Assembly (NCBI GenBank): GCA_027603945.1
Contig: JADIIU010000084.1
Coordinates: forward strand, 1 to 58,553
Direction of reading: 5' to 3'
DNA from: Terramyces sp. JEL0728
Lineage: Eukaryota; Chytridiomycota; Chytridiomycetes; Rhizophydiales; Terramycetaceae
DNA length: 58,553 bases
This document shows positions 52,760 through 58,553 of the stretch, one piece after another. The position numbers and the translations under genes were made by a program. Each line of letters begins with the position of its first letter. Positions within the stretch are counted from its first letter, which is position 1. The notes beneath the pieces are model-generated. The model was not told the DNA's origin. It made no database searches and saw only the letters and a program-made list of their open reading frames with translations.

Positions 52760-53286
52760 ATGAATTTTGCAAGTGATGAACTTGGTGCCTTAACTTCATT
52801 GCTAGCACCTCCAACAGAAACTCGAAAAAACCAAGAACAGTTTACTCCTGGGGCGATCGGTCCGGAAAAGAAACATGCTGTTGTCCCAAAAGCAAAAGAT
52901 TCTAAACATATTTGGGACGAAGATGACGAGCTCCCCGCTGAAGCTTTCGATCCTAGAGAGGAGCCAGAGTAAATCTTGTTAATTGTAGATATGAGCTGAA
53001 ATATGTTCAAAAAGTATCAAGCGAAGACATGTATTTGGGAATGAGCGGTCGCACGCCTTCTATTGGACACTCGGACAACTTGTTGATCTCTGTCAAACTT
53101 CCAAACACTGCTTTCAAGGATATTTCAATCTCAATCACTAAAACTGTGCTTGAAGTAATGACGCCGTTCAAAAAGTTGAAGCTGTTCTTTCCTAAACCTG
53201 TACAAGACGAGAAGGGGACTGCAAAGTGGGAAGCCGACACTAAGCTACTAAAGATCAATGTTCCATTGGAGCCTCCAATGTTTTAA
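52760..53286 (+). CDS. DNAAF6: DNAAF6 (PIH1D3/TWISTER) axonemal dynein assembly factor
   Basis: Two exons with one 20-nt intron (52971-52990) give 168 residues. The N-terminal part has ELGALTSLLAPP and IWDEDDELPAEA, then, across the intron, PEYELKYVQKVSSEDMYLGM; the C-terminal half is a CS/alpha-crystallin-like fold (LLISVKLPNTAFKDISISI, LEVMTPFKKLKLFFP, KWEADTKLLKINVPLE). This is the whole PIH1D3 layout. It works with Hsp90/R2TP to pre-assemble dynein arms in the cytoplasm, so the organism builds a motile flagellum. ATG 52760 follows the member D stop by only 20 bp. The intron removes a TAA that would end the frame at EEPE. Confidence 0.92.
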
Positions 53287-53335
53287 TAAACTCTGTCAGT
53301 TGTAACGTGATTTTTCTACCATTTTTTGAATCCAC

Positions 53336-55440
53336 ATGCAAGAAAATGGAAAAAGACTTGCACTCCAAATCAAAGTAATTTCAATTAATAGCAGAGAGCT
53401 TCAATCGCTGATTCAGGAAAAGAGAATAAACCGTGATCGCATCCTCGAATTATGCGAAGATATTATTTTGCTGGATGCGGGATATGCAGTCCATAAAAGG
53501 ATTGACGAGATGTTGTGGAATACTTACTTTTATACGAGATTTGAAGAGCTGAAATTAGATTTTAAAAGGTGCAAAGGTGAGGCAGTGTTATTGCAGTTAC
53601 AAAGCGAGTTGGATCGTGCAAATAGCTTTTACAAAGTGCTTGTTTTGGCCTTGACGTTTGACAGGGATATCGATAATGTCGCTGGCGATCCGGCGCTAAT
53701 CATTGCCTACAAATCTTTAATTTATCTGGGTGATATTGGTAGGCTTGATTTAATTTAGCCCGGTACAGAACGTCGTACATTTCCCCCATAAAGACATGGA
53801 CAGAGTCTTGGAATTGGTACGAGAAAGCATACAAATTATATCCAGTTGGCGGGAAGCCCCATGCTCAGTTAGCTTTACTTTCAGTATACAAAATGATTGA
53901 TATTGATGTGCTCTACTACAACTGTTTGAGCATTGGCAACAAGGAGACAAGCCCGGTGCAGAGAAATAACCTCGATCACTTTTTGCTCAAATTCACGATG
54001 AATGGACTTTCAACGCCAGTAGAAAGCGAGTGAGTAGTTGTTAACTTAGAAACTTTAATTACTTTATTGACTGCTCAATTACCTTCTTTGGGTTTCTTTA
54101 TAAAACCAGCTCTGTTGGCACAGATTTATTGCTAGAGTATTTAGCTGTTCTTGACGGGAATATCAAAATGTTGAAATTCCAAGATATGGGCAGAATATTG
54201 AAGCTCGTAACTAGTTTTGTGATATTTGTTCATGACAGAGATGTGCTCTTTGACTCGAGCAGTAAATGATAACTAACAAGATCAATCGATGGAGAAACAA
54301 TTGTTCCGACATTACCAAGTGCTAGCATTGTCATTCCTACTCTCGATGACCAAGGAATGCGCTTTGTATGTAAATTCACAGTTAGAAAGCGGCGACACCA
54401 TTGAAGAATTGGCATCAACTGTCGTTGATCATTTGCTCCCTCTCAGCGTACTTGTTACATGGCTTTCAAGTACTACAAGGATTATCACTACGTTCACTTC
54501 CTATGGTGCTATGCTCCGACCCAAAGAATTTGAAAATGTAATCCAGTTTTAAAATAGAAACTCCACGATTGGGCAAATACAATTGTAATGATTGTAAACA
54601 AAGTAGCGTCATTTGCAGATATGGATGGAGGAGATGATATAATGTATGCAGATTCATTATTGGTATCGCTGTTGGCATTTAACTCTTGTTTCGATAGCCG
54701 CATGAAGCCTTTGAACTCCAAGGTTGATTGTACAATTACTATATTTTCTCGTATGGCAGGCTTTGTGAAAAAATTAAGTGAAGATAAAGTACAGCCTGAT
54801 TAATTTAGAAAATCAACTTTATCGTATTCAATTCAGAGGAAGGCCAATATGTAGTAAGAGACAGCTCTACCAAACGCAAAGAATTGCAAAAATTAATGAA
54901 AGCACTTGCTACAGAAAAATTAAAAGATGAAGTTAAAACTCTAGAGCAGCAACAAGGAAACTTTAGAGATCTTGACTTGCCTGTATATGTGCTGGACTTG
55001 AATTGCTTTCTTAATATTATGCGCCAAATTAAATCCTGGCTGATGTCAAAATCTTGCATCGTAATTGTTCCGTTTGATGGTAGTTAATATTAACAATAGT
55101 CATCCAAAGTTTAGATTCACTCAAAAATGGTACTGAAAAAATCAACGCAAGGGCAAGAGATGCTATTAGATATCTTGAGCAGCGGCTTCGATATCCATCC
55201 ATTCATTTAATTGGACAAAAACCAGAGGAAGAGTGTCAAATTAACGAGGGTGTATTTGTACCCCAAACCTACAAAAATCTATTTCAGTGCTGCCAGTATT
55301 TCAAAATGAAGTCGGATGAAAGGCCGATTGGAGAGTTTGCTCTGGTTACGGATAATCTCGAACTGAAGCTGCTTGCAAAAGATTTACATTTCCCAGTCGT
55401 AGATATACACAGTTGGAAGCCAAATTCAAGAAGACTGTGA
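53336..55440 (+). CDS. SMG5: SMG5/EST1-family protein with C-terminal PIN domain
   Basis: Seven exons with introns 53739-53758, 54030-54049, 54262-54280, 54538-54557, 54789-54808 and 55080-55099 (20, 20, 19, 20, 20, 20 nt) give 661 residues. The N-terminal 14-3-3/TPR part has NWYEKAYKLYPVGGKPHAQL and DVLYYNCLSIGNKETSPVQ. The C-terminal PIN domain reads LPVYVLDLNCFLNIMRQ, ARARDAIRYLEQRLR and FALVTDNLELKLLAKD. SMG5-7 proteins bind phosphorylated UPF1 in nonsense-mediated decay. The first PIN Asp (VLDLNC) and the late Asp (VTDN) are kept, but the middle acidic pair of SMG6 is replaced by TYKNLFQCC, so nuclease activity is doubtful, as in SMG5. Confidence 0.82.
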
Positions 55441-55566
55441 AAGTGTTTGTAAACACATTTATACAGTAATAAAGCGGCGATTACTAATTTAAATCTAGTA
55501 GGTTTTAGAATTGAGTCGCAGTATTTTGGTTGATAAATTTCCAGGTAACATTCTTGTTAATATTTA

Positions 55567-56870
55567 TTATTTTAATGAGGTGAGCACGCTAGAGTACAAT
55601 TCGTCATTCAGTCTTCGTAGCTGTGCGTTGTGGCTCTTTAATTGAGAAATCTGTGCCTTTAAATCAGCAATTTCATCTTCCCCTTGATCCACTTCAATTG
55701 GAGCAAAGTATTCTTCAGCAACTTTCTCGAATGGCTCCATGAATCCATCTTTAAAGCCAAAGGTGTATGGCATATCAATATCGGCGTTTGGATATCTTGA
55801 AAACTGCGATATTTTCAAATCTTTTGGTGCTAATGCTTGCTCTATTAATTCTGGCGGCTGGAGGATGACTGCACAAGTTGTCATTGGGGTTTTCTTTACA
55901 AAGGATTTTATGCTTTGCCGACTACCTATATCCCAGACTTGGCACGTTCCGTCTTCAGAAGCACTAACTAGTAAGGATTCATCCATTGAAAAGCAAAGTT
56001 GGTGGATTTGATCACTACGATTAGCAAATTCATACGTGTGTTTTTCAAATTTCAAAAACTCTGTATCTTGCAGATCTGCCACGGTGCTGAAATTTTGTGC
56101 TGTCTGTTCGCTATAAAGGTTTGATTGGTAGATTGCGCCATCAATGGTTCCACAGAACACTGCAGTTTCAGTTGAATTGACCACCACAGACGTCAAGGAG
56201 CGTGGAAATACAATGGCGCCGATATTTTCTCCAGTAATTTCCCATATTTTGCATGATCTATCCATTGAGCATGAATATATTCTAGCATGCTCATAAGGCA
56301 ATATTGAAACGGCTATGCTTGTGATTGGCAGAGAATGTCCAGATAAACTTATACTCGATGGTATACTATCTTGTGGAAACGTCAAATCTAACAAATGGTT
56401 GAATGACCAAACAAGAATCTGTGAATCTTTACCGCCTGTAATCAATCGCATATCATCCATCGTAAACTTGATACACGTGATAGCCTTGTAATGAGCATCA
56501 AACATCCTAATCATTCTGCCAGTTTGAATCTAGATTAACATGTATTTACCTCCCAGATATAAATACGACCAGATTCACCACCGCCAACACAAAAATCTCC
56601 AGTATTTGAAATTTCCAGTGCAGACAGCTTTTCAGGGATAATGAACTTGAATGCCGATGGTGATTTTGAAAACTGATAGACATTAATTGTGCCTTTATCC
56701 AATTGCGGAGTAAAAAAAGAACTTGCTCGTAACCAGAACGACTTTCTTATTGCTACAGAATTGCTGAGATTGGCTTTATATGACGCAACTAACACCCCAG
56801 TCCGAATATCCCACAAATGAATAACGTTTTCCTTGCTGGAACATGTAATTGCAACTTCAATATTGTTCAT
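55567..56870 (-). CDS. WDR18: WDR18/Ipi3, Rix1-complex WD40 protein
   Basis: Two exons joined by the 20-nt intron GTAAATACATGTTAATCTAG (56534-56515) give 427 residues (human WDR18 has 432). Repeats include VIHLWDIRTGVLVASYKA, RIYIWEIQTGRMIRMFDAHY, LITGGKDSQILVWSFNHLLD, CSMDRSCKIWEI and VSASEDGTCQVWDIGSRQSI. The C-terminal tail (DLKAQISQLKSHNAQLRRLNDEL) is the coiled coil by which Ipi3 pairs within the Rix1 complex. That complex removes ITS2 from 27S pre-rRNA and readies pre-60S particles for export. ATG 56870 is chosen since the longer frame begins in the divergent MoaE promoter. Confidence 0.9.
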
Positions 56871-56887
56871 CAAAAAAAATAAAAAAT
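56871..56887. promoter_or_regulatory. 17-bp bidirectional start region (WDR18 / MOCS2B)
   Basis: The two divergent ATG codons, at 56870 (minus) and 56888 (plus), are separated by 17 bp of nearly pure A with one C and two T on the plus strand. Transcription must start within the opposite gene's coding region or at the ATG itself with an almost leaderless mRNA. The spacing is read directly; start choice is supported by both families' N-termini. Confidence 0.6.
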
Positions 56888-57343
56888 ATGCGAGCAAAAA
56901 TTGAAATTACAAAAAGCGAAATTCCCATTCAAGAAAATATCAGGGAATTTAGCAACCATAGCGTAGGTGCAATTGTGTCCTTCCTTGGCACAACCAGGTC
57001 TACTTTTACAGACGAGAATGGAACCACCAAACAAGTGGAATATTTATCATATGAAGCTTATGAACCAATGGCAATAAAAGTAATGACTGAAATCGCACAC
57101 GAATCAAAGCTGAAATACAGAGATTTGGACAGAGTAGGAATTATACATAGGCTGGGAAAAGTAGGAATTGCTCAAGAATCTATTTTGGTAGTGACAGCTT
57201 CTGCTCATAGAAAAGACGCAATCGATGCAGTTGGATGGATAATGGATCAAGTCAAAAAACGAGTTCCAATATGGAAATTAGAAGTTTATACCGATGGTTC
57301 AAGCTGGAAAGAAAACAAGGAATGGAGAGACAGGAATCTGTGA
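56888..57343 (+). CDS. MOCS2B: Molybdopterin synthase large subunit (MoaE/MOCS2B)
   Basis: A single exon of 151 residues, the normal MoaE size. Motifs: GAIVSFLGTTRS, VEYLSYEAYEPMAIKVM, RVGIIHRLGKVGIAQESILV, ASAHRKDAIDAVGWIMDQVK and the C-terminal KKRVPIWKLEVYTDGSSWKE, which holds the active-site Lys and the pocket for the MoaD C-terminus. With MOCS2A it adds two sulphurs to precursor Z, making molybdopterin for sulfite oxidase and related enzymes. ATG 56888 fits the family N-terminus (RAKIEITKSEI). The stop is 10 bp from the convergent RNF113 gene. Confidence 0.95.
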   Translation: MRAKIEITKSEIPIQENIREFSNHSVGAIVSFLGTTRSTFTDENGTTKQVEYLSYEAYEPMAIKVMTEIAHESKLKYRDLDRVGIIHRLGKVGIAQESILVVTASAHRKDAIDAVGWIMDQVKKRVPIWKLEVYTDGSSWKENKEWRDRNL

Positions 57344-57353
57344 TAAATTTACT

Positions 57354-58270
57354 TTATTCTTCTTCTTCAAGTTGCTTTTGAATCTCGAGTTCTTTTTCCC
57401 TCATCCGTTTCTTCTTTGCATCCAATTTACCAACTAAATCCTTGGCAACGTTGAAAACACCCTGTGTATTTTGATTACATGCAAAGCAGCCAGGAGTCTT
57501 TTTGAATTGCTTGATTGCGCATGCTTCACAAAAGTAGTGTTTGCATTTTGTGATTATGGGAGATTTGAAATCACCACGACATATCAGACAAGCGAACGGT
57601 AAATCGTCATCGCTTTCTACTTCATCTTGAACATTGACAAAGAATCTGTTTGGATCATTTTCCTCTGCTTTCTTTCTTTGCATCTACATTAACACAAAGT
57701 TACCTCTTCCCATTCTTTATCCAGTTCCCATCCCATCTTGTAATCCCCCCTATCATGCATAAATACACAGCCATCGCCAAACCCACAAAAACCAGTTTCC
57801 TTGTAATCTTTGCAAATCGCAGGTGCATAGTCAAATCTACATGATATTCTTACATTGGTCTGCCCTTTCAACGGCCCGGCTCTTATTCCACCAGCATTCT
57901 TTTGTGTTATTTTTTCTTTTTTCTTGTTAATGTATTCCTTGTAGTTATCCTTTCCTGTATATAAATTATCGAGTTTTTCAGCCTGATCCCCTGATGCAAT
58001 TTCCCCTTCTGCACCGTCAACATCCAGGGTGCGAGTAGCAGAATTATTGCTTAATTCGACTGCCGTCCCTGAAGATTTAAAAGTAACCCCAAGAGCAGTC
58101 ATGTTGTCATCAATGTGAATATCGGTCCTTTCTTCCTGTGTTTTTCCTGATTTCCTTTTCTTTAACTGTGAAGCAGAAACAATTCTAGAATCGACCTCCT
58201 GTTCATCATCCGAAGCTTGTCTCTTGCGGAATACCTTTTTCTTTGCTGATTTCTTGAACTCTGTTTCCAT
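57354..58270 (-). CDS. RNF113A: RNF113/Cwc24 spliceosomal CCCH + RING protein
   Basis: Two exons joined by the 20-nt intron GTAACTTTGTGTTAATGTAG (57710-57691) give 298 residues. The N-terminal part is basic and disordered ([15 protein letters not shown]). A CCCH zinc finger follows: [20 protein letters not shown], then [15 protein letters not shown]. The RING finger is [35 protein letters not shown]. Cwc24/RNF113A enters the activated (Bact) spliceosome and contacts the 5' splice site-U6 region. Its presence with U5 in a genome of about 20-nt introns makes it of interest for how so short an intron is held. ATG 58270 is used; the longer frame from 58315 has no match. Confidence 0.94.
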
Positions 58271-58389
58271 TTTTAAAAGTTTTTGAAGAAATTTCTGGCA
58301 ATGTAAATATATCAAGTTGGATTAAGAAGATTCTCGAACATTAGAGATGAATCCAAATAACAAAATACAATCTTTGAGAATTGAAAAAA

Positions 58390-58470
58390 TGATCGCTGTG
58401 GGATTTGAACCCACGCCTCTTTCGAGATCAGTACCTGAAACTGACGCCTTAACGACTCGGCCAAACGACC
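58390..58470 (-). tRNA. tRNA-Leu (anticodon CAG)
   Basis: An 81-nt class II tRNA on the minus strand. GGTCGTT pairs with AGCGATC (two G-U pairs), the D-arm is GCCGAGTCGTTAAGGC, anticodon arm TCAGT-TTCAGGT-ACTGA gives CAG, a long variable arm follows, and the T-arm is GTGGG-TTCAAAT-CCCAC. Discriminator A points to leucine rather than serine, so CUG is probably read as Leu, with no sign of the yeast CUG-Ser change. Confidence 0.94.
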
Positions 58471-58553
58471 ACCATTTTTGCAAAATTGCCGTGCCCAAAT
58501 CGAATAATCCTGAACATTCAATTCTATATTCTGCAACGTGGTGTCATCAATGT

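Noticed and set aside
54092..54123. A 32-nt intron in the SMG5-like gene
   Set aside because: First proposed to fix a frame, but a recount of the exon after 54049 shows the frame is open without it (NFNYFIDCSITFFGFLYKTS), and the total length is then a whole number of codons.
1..58553. CRISPR arrays, insertion sequences, operons, riboswitches, rRNA
   Set aside because: No spaced direct repeats, transposase, terminal inverted repeats or rRNA segments were seen; the window is eukaryotic with single genes on alternating strands.

Overview
This is a dense stretch of nuclear DNA from a small-genome, flagellated eukaryote, most likely a zoosporic relative of fungi (chytrid-, rozellid- or aphelid-like). 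The evidence is class II nuclear tRNAs, a U5 snRNA, spliceosomal introns in most conserved genes, centriole and flagellum genes (CEP70, ODF3/SHIPPO repeats, DNAAF6), a fungal-style kexin-processed peptide precursor, and an ankyrin protein of a type common in zoosporic fungi. The exact lineage cannot be set from this window. I rebuilt about 87 introns by joining reading frames. Roughly half are exactly 20 nt and nearly all are 19-22 nt, with GT donors, a TAAC/TAAT-like branch motif a few bases before the end, and AG acceptors. Many gene ends are only 10-40 bp apart.

Layout. 1-1310: two short secreted-peptide precursors (one cut by the window edge) and a GNAT acetyltransferase. 1610-14244: conserved housekeeping genes, namely UBTD, a Lam/GRAMD1 sterol-transfer protein, CEP70, a HERP-like ER protein, JMJD5/KDM8, UBE2V/MMS2, CCT5, an ODF3-type flagellar protein and TRM5. 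14292-16794: two tandem members of an unrecognised five-helix membrane family. 16808-23176: the checkpoint kinase ATR. 23177-24508 and 26000-26399: an RNA-gene island with U5 snRNA, a 43-bp tandem repeat, three tRNA-Leu genes and a candidate structured RNA around an ankyrin gene. 26400-43397: TANGO6, mitochondrial uL3m, a GST, a Slo-type potassium channel with an unusual pore, a multi-pass protein, carnitine carrier, LST8, an LRR protein with 11-residue amphipathic repeats, a DDT/WHIM/PHD chromatin protein and two small membrane or secreted proteins. 43637-49722: RMC1, an R/Y/P-rich protein, MED19 and an unknown basic disordered protein. 50116-52739: a second tandem pair of the five-helix family. 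52760-58470: DNAAF6, an SMG5-like NMD protein, WDR18/Ipi3, MoaE, RNF113/Cwc24 and a fourth tRNA-Leu.

How they fit together: ATR (DNA damage), LST8 (TOR), RMC1 (Mon1-Ccz1/Rab7), SMG5 (NMD), U5 plus RNF113 (splicing), and CEP70/ODF3/DNAAF6 (flagellum) are unlinked conserved functions placed side by side. The candidates for new biology are the kexin-type peptide precursors at the left edge, the four-member five-helix family, and the near-uniform 20-nt introns.
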